27,952 nucleotides of DNA. Source: a virus. The first letter of the stretch is position 1; each line of letters opens with the position of its first letter. The notes below the pieces were generated by a model. It saw only the letters and a program-made list of their open reading frames with translations. It was not told the DNA's origin and made no database searches. This document shows positions 1 through 6,436 of the stretch, one piece after another. The position numbers and the translations under genes were made by a program. The stretch lies in IMG/VR virus record IMGVR_UViG_3300045303_000151, positions 1 to 27,952 of that record. One strand, given 5' to 3'.

Positions 1-18
1 CCGCAGCTCCTCCGCATG

Positions 19-372
19 TCATCGTGCATTAAACCATGGATGCCGCGGATCCCGTGGCCAGCCGTCCGAATTGGCGAACGATCGGGGCTGATTGCCACCT
101 TCGATTCGTTGTTGGTCGCTGTCATGGCACTGCTTGCACAGCGAGTTGAACGGACCCGACCAGAACCGATCGTAATCACCTTCATGTCGTGTGATGTGAT
201 TGCAAACAGTAGCAGGACGATCAATGCCTCTGCTCTTGCACATGCAGCACATGGGTTCTGTCCTGAGCTGTGCTGCCCTCAGCCTGCGCCACCGTGGGGT
301 GTGATACCAGGTGCGCCATGGTAGCGCCGCCTTACGCCTGGCCTCGTAGGCCTGCCTGCTATCCACGAACAT
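19..372 (-). CDS. HNH endonuclease, phage packaging type
   Basis: Small HNH nuclease of 117 aa. The zinc/HNH core is visible: C42-x2-C45, then N58-H59, N76 and C79-x2-C82-H83, preceded by a basic Trp/Arg-rich segment (W20-R30) that probably contacts DNA. In many tailed phages such a protein is encoded next to the terminase genes and assists cleavage of packaged DNA at cos ends. Here it points out of the left edge of the window, so terminase would be expected just beyond. The start is an ATG preceded by GGTGGAG at a good distance. The family is clear; the packaging role is inferred from size and position because terminase itself is not in view. Confidence 0.85.
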   Translation of the reverse strand: MFVDSRQAYEARRKAALPWRTWYHTPRWRRLRAAQLRTEPMCCMCKSRGIDRPATVCNHITRHEGDYDRFWSGPFNSLCKQCHDSDQQRIEGGNQPRSFANSDGWPRDPRHPWFNAR

Positions 373-407
373 CTGTCTCCACCGTACTCATACGGATAAC
401 GCGGGAC

Positions 408-435
408 TTGCGTACGCCGGTATTGCGTGTATGAT
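408..435 (+). promoter_or_regulatory. Putative sigma-70-type promoter for the small-gene cluster
   Basis: TTGCGT (408-413), a 16-nt spacer and TATGAT (430-435) lie between the leftward HNH gene and the first rightward small gene at 468. The expected transcript start is near 442, giving a leader of about 25 nt. This is a motif match only. Confidence 0.45.
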
Positions 436-467
436 GTGTTCATTGAAACGGAGCAGCGCTGAGATCA

Positions 468-677
468 ATGACCCACGAAGAAAGAATGGAAGGCGAGCTG
501 GTCGGCATCAACCACCGGCTGGCGGGAATCGAGTCAAGGTTTGCCGGAATTGAGGGCCGTGCCGCAGGAATCGAGAACCGCCTGATGCACCTGCAAACGA
601 TCGGCACTTGGCTATTCGCGGGCCTACTAGCCTCGTATGCCGCCATTCTCGCCGTTGCACTGCGCGTTCACTACTAG
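468..677 (+). CDS. Small coiled-coil membrane protein
   Basis: 69 aa, family not recognised. Residues 8-40 form a short coiled coil built on a near-repeat of the type AGIExR (three or four copies: LAGIESR, FAGIEGR, AAGIENR). They are followed by one hydrophobic membrane segment (about 46-65) and a very short tail. The start is an ATG with GAG at 461-463 upstream, weak but acceptable. It is the first gene behind the promoter at 408-435 and is followed after 10 nt by a second protein of the same layout. Such proteins could act at the membrane, for example in superinfection exclusion, but nothing in the sequence proves that. Confidence 0.6.
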   Translation: MTHEERMEGELVGINHRLAGIESRFAGIEGRAAGIENRLMHLQTIGTWLFAGLLASYAAILAVALRVHY

Positions 678-687
678 TGAGATAATT

Positions 688-885
688 ATGGCGGATACGA
701 CGCTTGACAGTTTGCATCAAGACTTGATCGCCTTGCGAATTGATCTTGTCCGGTTAGAAGCCAAGATCGATAGCAAGCCATCGCTGATGGCGATGTTCAC
801 CGGTATTGTCGTGGTCGTGTTCGGTATGGCTGGCGCGATTGCCAGCACGGTTGCGATATTGCACACGCTGAAATTTATTCCGTGA
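688..885 (+). CDS. Small coiled-coil membrane protein
   Basis: 65 aa, family not recognised. The N-terminal helix (about residues 5-28, leucines in heptad spacing) is followed by a membrane segment (about 33-55) rich in V, G and A. The ATG at 688 was chosen over an in-frame start at 637, because the latter would run into the end of the preceding gene and the extra N-terminus looks like translated junk. It ends in a GTGA overlap with the next gene, so the two are probably translationally coupled. It has the same architecture as the 468-677 product without obvious sequence identity. Confidence 0.6.
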   Translation: MADTTLDSLHQDLIALRIDLVRLEAKIDSKPSLMAMFTGIVVVVFGMAGAIASTVAILHTLKFIP

Positions 886-1085
886 CTCCCACCCAATACC
901 GCGCCGCCATCAAGGCTCTCGGCCTCAGCCAAGAGAGAGCCGGGGACTGGCTCGGGATTGGAAGACGCACATCTCAGAGTTACGCGCTTGGGGAAACCCG
1001 CATCCCCGAGCCGGTCGCCAAACTGTTGCGGATCATGATCGAATTGAAACTTAACCCCGACGAAATTGAAGGAATTACAAAGTGA
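882..1085 (+). CDS. Small helix-turn-helix DNA-binding protein
   Basis: 67 aa. Residues 5-45 read as a Cro/CI-like helix-turn-helix: an Ala/Leu-rich first helix, LSQERAGDWLGIGRRTSQSY as the helix-turn-helix proper, then a Leu-rich helix. Proteins of this shape are single-domain regulators or antitoxin-like proteins. The GTG start at 882 overlaps the previous stop (GTGA), and its own end overlaps the next GTG start in the same way. It may regulate this small rightward cluster. The target is unknown. Confidence 0.65.
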   Translation: MTPTQYRAAIKALGLSQERAGDWLGIGRRTSQSYALGETRIPEPVAKLLRIMIELKLNPDEIEGITK

Positions 1086-1330
1086 AGAAATTACTGATTG
1101 CCACTGTTGCTTTCACTGCACTGTTTAGCAGCGTAGCATTTGCCGCTGAGCCCATCCCTCCGCGCAATAACTATACAGTTCATGAGATCAACAAGGCTTT
1201 AGAGTTCTTTGGCAAGCCTAGCCTTGGATCTTCCCGAATATTGCACAATGACCGCGACGGAACCCGCGATAAAGAAACGACCAAGACCTTTACCGAGAGC
1301 ACGATAACTTATCACTCCGGCAACAAATAA
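1082..1330 (+). CDS. Small exported protein of unknown function
   Basis: 82 aa. The N-terminus is a classic Sec signal peptide: MKK, a hydrophobic stretch (about 4-19) and an AFAA-type cleavage site near residue 21-22. The remaining 60 residues are hydrophilic and show no family I recognise. The GTG start at 1082 overlaps the stop of the HTH gene. It is predicted to be periplasmic. In a prophage, an exported small protein expressed apart from the lytic genes could be a lysogenic-conversion product; this is inference. Confidence 0.6.
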   Translation: MKKLLIATVAFTALFSSVAFAAEPIPPRNNYTVHEINKALEFFGKPSLGSSRILHNDRDGTRDKETTKTFTESTITYHSGNK

Positions 1331-1435
1331 ACCCTGCGCAGCACCAGCCCCACACGATTGCGAAATACATCAGCGCACCGTGTGGGATTCCAAGCTCGCC
1401 TTCGTGCTATAGTCCGCATCTGTTCGGGTGACACG

Positions 1436-1636
1436 ATGGGCAATGAAAGCAAGCTCGCCTATTTGCGCAAATTGGATAGCAAGCTCGATAGCATCGGCGA
1501 CCGATTGCGTTCGCTCGAAGTACGCTTCGGCACGCTGGAAAGCCGGTTCTCGGCGATGGAGGAGCGAATCGCCGGCGTCGAGTTTCATCTCGAACAGATC
1601 GAGCGGCGGTTAGAGTTGGTAAAAACACCACAATGA
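1436..1636 (+). CDS. Small coiled-coil protein
   Basis: 66 aa, almost entirely a predicted coiled coil: repeated units of the type SLEVRFGTLESRFSAMEERI with hydrophobic residues at heptad spacing and no membrane segment. The ATG at 1436 was chosen because it is preceded by GGTGA and a TATAGT box at 1408-1413. An in-frame start at 1358 would add an unconvincing Arg-rich leader. The last codons (VKTPQ) lie inside the left arm of the inverted repeat at 1617-1690, so stop codon and terminator overlap. Function unknown. Confidence 0.55.
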   Translation: MGNESKLAYLRKLDSKLDSIGDRLRSLEVRFGTLESRFSAMEERIAGVEFHLEQIERRLELVKTPQ

Positions 1637-1690
1637 AAAACCGCCCGCGGATTTCCCCGCAAGCGGCTATCGATTGTGGTGTTTTTACCA
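1617..1690. terminator. 18-bp perfect inverted repeat between convergent operons
   Basis: The arm TGGTAAAAACACCACAAT (1617-1634) is repeated in inverse orientation at 1673-1690. The loop contains a smaller CCGC...GCGG hairpin. It lies between the rightward small genes (ending 1636) and the end of the leftward early operon (1706), where a bidirectional terminator is expected. The A/T tracts inside the arms give U-rich 3' sides on both strands. Confidence 0.6.
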
Positions 1691-1705
1691 CTAGTTACCG
1701 TACAG

Positions 1706-2263
1706 TCAAGGACTATGACCATTCGAGAAGCCAAACACGATAGCTAGCGTGTCGAGGCACTCGAACAGCCGGCGGCTGAAATACCGATTCCAATCCTCGC
1801 CGATCATTCCCCGCGCCGCCGCGATCTGCCGGGTCGTCATGTTCTGGATCAGCATGTCATGGATCAGGACCGAGCCATCCTTGCCCAGCTCCCCGTAGCA
1901 TCTGGTTAGCCATTTCCCGGCCTTCAGAGCCTCGTCGGTGCGTGTTTCACGTGGCGGGTCACCATCCACCGCCTCACCGATCTGAAGCGCCCTGGGACCC
2001 CTCTCTGCCACGGCAAACCACCGTTGAAACGCCCTACCGGCCTCGTACTGCGCCTGATCGATATGCCCGCGGGCGAGGTGGTCGGCCAGCGGATCGTCCC
2101 GCACCGACCGGACCGCCGAGATCCTAGCGCCGGCCTCATACGGATCCTCGACCTCGACCTCGACGATGTGGCCGGCGGATCCGCGGTTAATCTGAGTGGC
2201 GCGGCGGTCGTGGACTTGCGGGCCGTTCAGGTGCGGCTCATAGGGCTTGCGGCCTTGGCTCAT
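1706..2263 (-). CDS. Unknown protein with C-terminal HTH-like region, possible late regulator
   Basis: 185 aa, last gene of the leftward early operon. No confident family. The middle (about 60-110) and C-terminal half (about 115-180) are helical. The end reads like a helix-turn-helix (MTTRQIAAARGMIGEDWNRY, followed by an R-rich helix and ECLDTLA), as in phage and DUF6456-type proteins. Its place at the end of the early operon resembles that of lambda Q, so a role in switching on late genes is a reasonable guess but unproven. The ATG at 2263 was chosen because it has GGAG about 10 nt upstream and begins 4 nt after the stop of the preceding gene. A start at 2335 would overlap that gene by 68 bp. 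Confidence 0.6.
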   Translation of the reverse strand: MSQGRKPYEPHLNGPQVHDRRATQINRGSAGHIVEVEVEDPYEAGARISAVRSVRDDPLADHLARGHIDQAQYEAGRAFQRWFAVAERGPRALQIGEAVDGDPPRETRTDEALKAGKWLTRCYGELGKDGSVLIHDMLIQNMTTRQIAAARGMIGEDWNRYFSRRLFECLDTLAIVFGFSNGHSP

Positions 2264-2267
2264 GGCG

Positions 2268-2516
2268 TCAGCAGCTCCACGATGGCCAGTTTGGCTGAAT
2301 TTGTGCTGGAGGTTCAGCGGCTTTTTCCGGCTCATCACCCCATGTTTCCTTGAACAGCATTTTCTCGCGCGGCGGAATCCGCAATTGTTTATTAAACAGA
2401 ATCGCCTTGACACAGCCGTTACGAACGGCGGCCCGGATAACGGATGCTGTAACACCAACTTCAGCCGCGAACTCGGCAATCGAGAAGCCGGGAAGTTTGG
2501 GGGATTTCCGTTTCAC
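2268..2516 (-). CDS. MerR/excisionase-like HTH protein
   Basis: 82 aa. Residues about 9-50 fit the excisionase/AlpA type of winged helix-turn-helix (HTH_17-like): FSIAEFAAEVGVTASVIRAA, a basic turn, then LRIPPREKM in place of the usual RIP..E. A Pro/Glu-rich tail follows. Proteins of this type act as recombination directionality factors (Xis) or as small activators. The integrase lies two genes upstream in the same operon, so this is the best Xis candidate in the window. The GTG start at 2516 overlaps the preceding stop (GTGA). Confidence 0.6.
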   Translation of the reverse strand: MKRKSPKLPGFSIAEFAAEVGVTASVIRAAVRNGCVKAILFNKQLRIPPREKMLFKETWGDEPEKAAEPPAQIQPNWPSWSC

Positions 2517-2722
2517 AGCAGCTGCTCCCGTGCCACCTCTTCCCGTAGCCACGCCGCAATCGCCTGCATCCGCGCGATCTCGACGTTGGCCTGGTGCTGG
2601 CTCATGCGGTGGGTCAAGACATGGTTGGCGTAGCGGACCCGGCGCTGCCTGACCTCGCGCTCGGCGCATTCGGCCAGCTCCTGCGCGGAGTAGTGGCGGA
2701 CAAGTTCGCCGGCGGACGTCAT
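2513..2722 (-). CDS. Small hypothetical protein
   Basis: 69 aa, predicted all-helical and highly charged, with no recognised domain and no membrane segment. It begins with ATG at 2722, overlapping the stop of the DUF1376 gene (2719-2722), and its own stop overlaps the GTG of the Xis-like gene. Tight coupling on both sides supports it as a real gene. Confidence 0.6.
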   Translation of the reverse strand: MTSAGELVRHYSAQELAECAEREVRQRRVRYANHVLTHRMSQHQANVEIARMQAIAAWLREEVAREQLL

Positions 2723-3354
2723 GGCTTCACCCAGCCCTTGGCCTGCAGCACAGCGGTGAGCTCGCCCGAGCCGAGGCTGCCGCTGGCTTGCTGCACTGCC
2801 TGCCGCGCCTGTTCTGCAAAGCCAGCCGGCCGATCGGCGATCTCAGGCGTTGATTTTGTGGGGGTTTCCGCGGGTTCCGCTGCCTCGCGCGCGCGCGCGG
2901 CTCCAGAAAGATTAGTAGTTATATCTCTCTTTATTGCTTCACCATGGCTAGACCGCGGCTTAGCCACGGCTTGGCCATGGCTTAGCGGCGGCTCAGCCAC
3001 GGCTTCGATCATTTCCCTCCTGGCCGCCTTCCGTATCCCCGCTTCCACACCCCCTTTATGGCCGGCCATGGCTTGCCGGGTTCGTATCTTTTCCGCCTTG
3101 GCTATTTCGGCCGTGGCGCGCTTGTTACAGCCATTGGCGTCAAAATAACCGGCGACCAGCGGCGCCAAGGCCTTCCGCCACCGCTGCACCGTCACCTTGC
3201 AGATCGCCGCCCTGGCGACGTCGTCGGCCGGGATATGGCCATGGGTCCAGCAATGCTGCAGCAGCAGGAAATAGGCGCCGTGGCCTTCCAGCGGCAGCTG
3301 TTGTGTATCGCGCTGATAGTCCCGCATGTGAAAGGCGATGAATGGCAGGCTCAT
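2719..3354 (-). CDS. DUF1376-family phage replication-associated protein
   Basis: About 211 aa. The N-terminal 100 residues match the DUF1376 pattern known from phage replication-initiation-type proteins: LPFIAFHMRDYQRDTQQLP, then HGAYFLLLQHCW and a winged-helix-like stretch up to about 85, followed by a charged segment. The C-terminal half is a low-complexity Ala/Glu/Pro linker containing repeated SHG motifs, ending in a small helical region. DUF1376 proteins commonly sit where lambda O or a helicase loader would be. The ATG at 3354 has GGAG 6 nt upstream; an ATG at 3360 (with AGGA at 7 nt) is equally possible. It is separated from the integrase by about 155 nt of noncoding DNA. Confidence 0.8.
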   Translation of the reverse strand: MSLPFIAFHMRDYQRDTQQLPLEGHGAYFLLLQHCWTHGHIPADDVARAAICKVTVQRWRKALAPLVAGYFDANGCNKRATAEIAKAEKIRTRQAMAGHKGGVEAGIRKAARREMIEAVAEPPLSHGQAVAKPRSSHGEAIKRDITTNLSGAARAREAAEPAETPTKSTPEIADRPAGFAEQARQAVQQASGSLGSGELTAVLQAKGWVKP

Positions 3355-3396
3355 CAGCATCTCCGGTTCCTGTGGGGAAACCGAAAGTGGTCTTTC

Positions 3397-3581
3397 GCGT
3401 TTTAGACACAAACCTGAATTGCTTTGTGCTTCCAATGCTCCATTGGCGTTGTCTAAAAACGCCAAAGTCATTGAAATTTCAGGGATATGTGACTTCCTCC
3501 GCGCTCACCACCCTCAGATTTTACCATTGATATCGTTGGCCTTTTCGCCAGATTGTCTAAATGGCTCTGGCGTTTTAGACA
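3397..3581. repeat. Cluster of four TGTCTAAA sites, candidate integrase/Xis binding sites
   Basis: The 8-mer TGTCTAAA occurs at 3450-3457 and 3554-3561, and its complement TTTAGACA at 3401-3408 and 3574-3581. Two of these lie in an identical 12-mer, GCGTTTTAGACA (3397-3408 and 3570-3581). They straddle the 3' end of the integrase gene and the gap before DUF1376, the usual place for attP arm-type sites. Binding by integrase or Xis is inferred. Confidence 0.45.
3443..3465. other. 8-bp perfect hairpin in the int-DUF1376 gap
   Basis: TTGGCGTT (3443-3450) and AACGCCAA (3458-3465) flank a 7-nt loop that carries one TGTCTAAA site. No U-tract follows on either strand, so a classical terminator is not supported. 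It may be a protein site or an mRNA structure. Apart from this and the repeats, the 3355-3513 gap holds nothing I can recognise. Confidence 0.4.
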
Positions 3582-4668
3582 GTCCGGTGTTCGCTTTTCG
3601 TGCTGCTTCGACCTGCGCCATGGTCGCCCGCGCAAGCTTCTTGCGGTCGGCGGCGTCGATGTACAACTGAATTTCGCGCAGGTCCTTGTGGCCCGAGATC
3701 GAGGCGATCGCCGGCGCCGAGAAGCCCGCTTCCGCCAGCCGGATCAGGCACAGCTTGCGAAGCCCATGGCTGGAGATGTCCGGCAGGCCGGCCTCGTCGC
3801 ACCACTCCCGCATCTTGTTGCCGAATCCACCCACCGTGAACGGCTTGCCCCACTGGTTCACCAGATAGGTCCCGGTGCCGATCAACGGCGTCGCCGCAAT
3901 GATCTGTTTGGTCTCCTCCAGCAACGGCACCGTGATCTTTTTGCCGCCGTTGCGCGAGGTTTTCTGCGGCTGGAAATCGGTTAGTTCGCCGTTCTTGATC
4001 AGTCTCGGCCCGATCCGGATCACATCGCCCTTACGAACCCCAAAATTGAGATACAGCGCCAGGGCCAGCCGCGCCATCGTGCCGACCGGATGCCGCTCTT
4101 CGAATCGTCCGACATGCTCCTCGGTCCACGGCACGAAGCCGCCGGTCTGAGCCATCTTTGCCCGCATCACGCCCTCGGTCGGGTCGGAGGTGATCATGCC
4201 GGCATTAAGGCAGTGGCGCATCAAGTGCCGCAACGCGCGCAGCATGTTGCGCTGCACCGACGGCGATCCAAGGTTCGAGATGTAGGCCTGCACATGCCGC
4301 CGCTCGAGTTTTGCAATCCGCTTGTCGCCGTGCTCGGCGCGGAACCTCTCCATCAGCGAGCGCTGGCTGATCTGCGAGCTTGCCGCGAGCTCACGGGTGA
4401 ACGCTGTGCTCTGGTAATACCCCACCACAGCCGCCTGCACCGTGCCGGGCAGCGTGCGCGAGGCTCCAATCGCGACCGGCGCCGATCCCCCGCTCGCCTT
4501 CCATGCCGCGAGTGCTCGATTATAGATTTCCATGAACTCCGGCGACCACGGCAGTCCGGGCAGACGCACCGGCTCTTCGCCAAGCCGGAAATAGAAATAA
4601 GGGTATTCCTTGCCCTTGTACCGGACGACATAGCCTTTGACGTGATCGGGCAGTTTCAGCCGCCGCAT
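3514..4668 (-). CDS. int: Tyrosine-type site-specific integrase
   Basis: 384 aa phage integrase. The catalytic set is complete: R212 (in GVRKGD), K236 (QKTSRNGGKK), H301-x2-R304 (SSHGLRK), H327 (SGHKD) and the nucleophile Y336 (REIQLYI). The N-terminal 1-80 (LPDHV...FYFR...LPGLPWSPEF) is the conserved N-terminal module of this integrase type, followed by a SAM-like core-binding domain (about 85-165). It catalyses strand exchange between attP and attB. It is encoded inside the leftward early operon, overlapping the upstream GIY-YIG gene by 13 bp (4656-4668), so the two are co-translated. The C-terminal extension past residue 350 is poorly conserved and its codons contain two TGTCTAAA-type sites. 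Confidence 0.95.
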   Translation of the reverse strand: MRRLKLPDHVKGYVVRYKGKEYPYFYFRLGEEPVRLPGLPWSPEFMEIYNRALAAWKASGGSAPVAIGASRTLPGTVQAAVVGYYQSTAFTRELAASSQISQRSLMERFRAEHGDKRIAKLERRHVQAYISNLGSPSVQRNMLRALRHLMRHCLNAGMITSDPTEGVMRAKMAQTGGFVPWTEEHVGRFEERHPVGTMARLALALYLNFGVRKGDVIRIGPRLIKNGELTDFQPQKTSRNGGKKITVPLLEETKQIIAATPLIGTGTYLVNQWGKPFTVGGFGNKMREWCDEAGLPDISSHGLRKLCLIRLAEAGFSAPAIASISGHKDLREIQLYIDAADRKKLARATMAQVEAARKANTGLSKTPEPFRQSGEKANDINGKI

Positions 4669-5150
4669 GGCGTGTTCCCGTTCGCCTCAATAATGGCGCT
4701 GCGATGCATCCTGTTCTGCGATGGGTTGATTGCTTTGATCAGCGTCACTTCCAGCCGCTCGCGCTCGTTCGCCTTGGTGGCAATATAGAACACTTCATCA
4801 AACGGTCGGCCGTTGCAACGATGATCCGCTACACGGTTCGGCATGTTGAGGCTGGAGCCGACGTATACAACCTTACCCTTCAACAAGAGCAGATAGACAC
4901 CGACCTGCGGCTGCACGGTGTTGGGATCGATACCGCGCTTGACTCTGATCCCGCCCACCAGCGTCGAGTCTAGCAGTGGCGATTTCGGCGCCTCCGACCT
5001 GCACGCCATCGCCCGCTCATAAGCCGCCATGAATTCCGGCGACCACGGCAGCCCAGGCAAGGTCGCGCGCGGGAAACCAGTGCGCCGGAAATAGAACCGC
5101 GCGTGTCCGTGCCGATCGTTGAAATGGTTGACGTAGTCCGGCAGCCTCAT
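4656..5150 (-). CDS. GIY-YIG nuclease fused to an integrase-type N-terminal domain
   Basis: 164 aa. Residues 84-146 form a GIY-YIG nuclease: GVY (84-86), YVG (96-98), R106 and H110, the likely catalytic E134, and PSQN (143-146). Residues 1-80 are clearly related to the N-terminus of the neighbouring integrase: LPDYV, FYFRR, LPGLPWSPEFM, then GGIRVKRG opposite the integrase's IGASRTLPG. The join falls where the integrase core-binding domain would begin. The ATG at 5150 overlaps the previous stop (ATGA) and gives the N-terminus that aligns with integrases; an upstream ATG at 5171 adds only seven residues. The 3' end overlaps int. It may be a nicking enzyme aimed at the DNA the integrase recognises; the function is unproven. 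Confidence 0.85.
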   Translation of the reverse strand: MRLPDYVNHFNDRHGHARFYFRRTGFPRATLPGLPWSPEFMAAYERAMACRSEAPKSPLLDSTLVGGIRVKRGIDPNTVQPQVGVYLLLLKGKVVYVGSSLNMPNRVADHRCNGRPFDEVFYIATKANERERLEVTLIKAINPSQNRMHRSAIIEANGNTPCGG

Positions 5151-5338
5151 TCCTTTAAAACCTCGTCCCATTCATTGGCCCGTTTCGCATCCGTCGGCGA
5201 CTCACCGCCAGCCATGGGGACCACGCTGATGGTGCCTGATTTGTCAGCCTTGAATCCGGTCTTGTCCATATCCAGTCCGGCCTTGCGCGCCGCCTTGATC
5301 GCCCGTTCCAGGTCGCGTTGTAGGAAAGTCACGGTCAT
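5147..5338 (-). CDS. Small hypothetical protein
   Basis: 63 aa, starting TVTFLQRDLERAIKAARKAG. A basic amphipathic helix is followed by a short beta-rich part (TGFKADKSGTISVVP) and an acidic C-terminus ending WDEVLKE. I do not recognise a family. The ATG at 5338 overlaps the preceding stop (ATGA) and the stop overlaps the GIY-YIG start in the same way, so an in-frame start six codons upstream was not used. It is probably an accessory product of the recombination operon. Confidence 0.6.
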   Translation of the reverse strand: MTVTFLQRDLERAIKAARKAGLDMDKTGFKADKSGTISVVPMAGGESPTDAKRANEWDEVLKE

Positions 5339-5610
5339 CGTTCCCGAGCCAGCCATGCTTGGTAAAGGTTGTCGAGGTCGTGCCAGATTGCCTGAGCATT
5401 GAGATCGTCGGCCAGTTCGCGGCGGGATTCGATCTCGCAGATAGAGCGCACGACATCCGCAGCCGTTTCCTCGTCTTCGATCTTCCTGATAATAAAGCCG
5501 CTCTCCCTCAGAAACACCCAGAACACCGGATCCTTGCAGCGCAGTGCGGCTTGCGTGACAGCGCTAAGTTCGGCCCACGTCCGGTGTTTGGTTGGCGCCG
5601 CGGCGGTCAC
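5335..5610 (-). CDS. Hypothetical early protein
   Basis: 91 aa, acidic and helical, with no recognised domain, signal or membrane segment. Two regions stand out: WAELSAVTQAALRCKDPVFW near the N-terminus and a Glu/Asp-rich helix around 45-70. The GTG start at 5610 shares one base with the TAG stop of the gene before (TAGTG), and the stop overlaps the next ATG. The compact packing supports expression as part of the early operon; the role is unknown. Confidence 0.6.
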   Translation of the reverse strand: MTAAAPTKHRTWAELSAVTQAALRCKDPVFWVFLRESGFIIRKIEDEETAADVVRSICEIESRRELADDLNAQAIWHDLDNLYQAWLARER

Positions 5611-5798
5611 TATGTGCCCCCTTTTTTGTATTTTCCCGCCAGGACATTTTCAATGACAGCACTGAATTCAGTCATGGCTTTTTCTCTGGAAAAGCCCGCG
5701 GCGACCAATCTTTCAAGGACGCCTCGCGTAAACCATTCATCATCGCACTCAAGCGTTTGCCTGATCGCATCAAGCACCATTTCCTCAGGCAATTTCAT
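5610..5798 (-). CDS. Small hypothetical protein
   Basis: 62 aa helical protein (start LPEEMVLDAIRQTLECDDEW, end KYKKGGT). No family recognised. The ATG at 5798 overlaps the YqaJ stop (ATGA). A longer in-frame reading from 6080 was rejected because it would lie antiparallel-free but wholly inside yqaJ in another frame and has a junk-like Arg-rich composition. It follows the nuclease gene directly, so it could be a small partner of the recombination proteins. Confidence 0.6.
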   Translation of the reverse strand: MKLPEEMVLDAIRQTLECDDEWFTRGVLERLVAAGFSREKAMTEFSAVIENVLAGKYKKGGT

Positions 5799-6436
5799 GC
5801 CGCCGCCTGCTCGCCGTACAGGCTGTCGAGCTGCGCGAGCTTGGCGGCCAATTCCTTCAGGAACGCTGCGGCCTCGGTTTCCAGCTCGATGATTCGCGCT
5901 TCGTCGCGTTTGACTCGCCTCACGAACAACCGCATGTGCTCGGGAAAGGAAGGGTTGTAAGAGGCGTAGTCGCACCATTGGCGGCCGGTCACAGCCATCA
6001 GCCACATCATTTGCGTGAGGTATCTCACCGGAATCTCCTGGCCTAACAGCGTTTCCAGATGGGCCGCTGGTTGCGGACATTTCAGTTCAAGGCCGCCGGC
6101 CTCACCGATTAACCCGTCAGGACTGACGTGACTGCCTTCGATGGTAGGATGGCGGATCAGCCCAACCTGATCGACAGTGTTGCCAGAATAAAACGCATAA
6201 GCATTGCGACCTTCCGGCTCGGTGTCAGTGCCGTGCTGCATGGCTTGCGTGATGAACTTATCGGCTGGCTGGCCAGTCAAGCGCTCGCAAATCAGTTCGG
6301 CCATCAGGTTGGCACGGGACGCCCCGTACCCTGTTTTGGTGCGGACGATTGCCTCCTGCATCCTTGACCCGCCGAGACTGCCGACGCGCGCCAGGCGCCA
6401 TTCCTCGCTACCCTGAACCAGTTCTGTCTCGCTCAT
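5795..6436 (-). CDS. YqaJ-like viral recombinase (lambda-exonuclease family)
   Basis: 213 aa nuclease of the YqaJ/lambda Exo family, which resects double-stranded ends for phage recombination. Visible features are the N-terminal QGSEEW (8-13), HGTDTEPEGR (68-77) and the PD-(D/E)xK centre: D107 in SPDGLI, then E117-L-K119 in GLELKCP. The C-terminal part (about 170-213) is a helical, possibly coiled-coil region. The ATG at 6436 overlaps the erf stop (ATGA), and a start at 6571 would add an unrelated Arg-rich leader. Coupling to a single-strand annealing protein (Erf) makes a standard two-component phage recombination system. Confidence 0.92.
   Translation of the reverse strand: MSETELVQGSEEWRLARVGSLGGSRMQEAIVRTKTGYGASRANLMAELICERLTGQPADKFITQAMQHGTDTEPEGRNAYAFYSGNTVDQVGLIRHPTIEGSHVSPDGLIGEAGGLELKCPQPAAHLETLLGQEIPVRYLTQMMWLMAVTGRQWCDYASYNPSFPEHMRLFVRRVKRDEARIIELETEAAAFLKELAAKLAQLDSLYGEQAAA

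Noticed and set aside
1407-1691. Minus-strand frame beginning MVKTPQ
   Set aside because: The apparent match with the end of the coiled-coil gene comes only from the inverted repeat; the rest is antisense to that gene.
2880-3010. CG-repeat and palindrome-rich stretch as a possible replication origin
   Set aside because: It encodes the low-complexity linker of the DUF1376 protein, and the repeated SHG codons explain the palindromes. No iterons of equal spacing were found.
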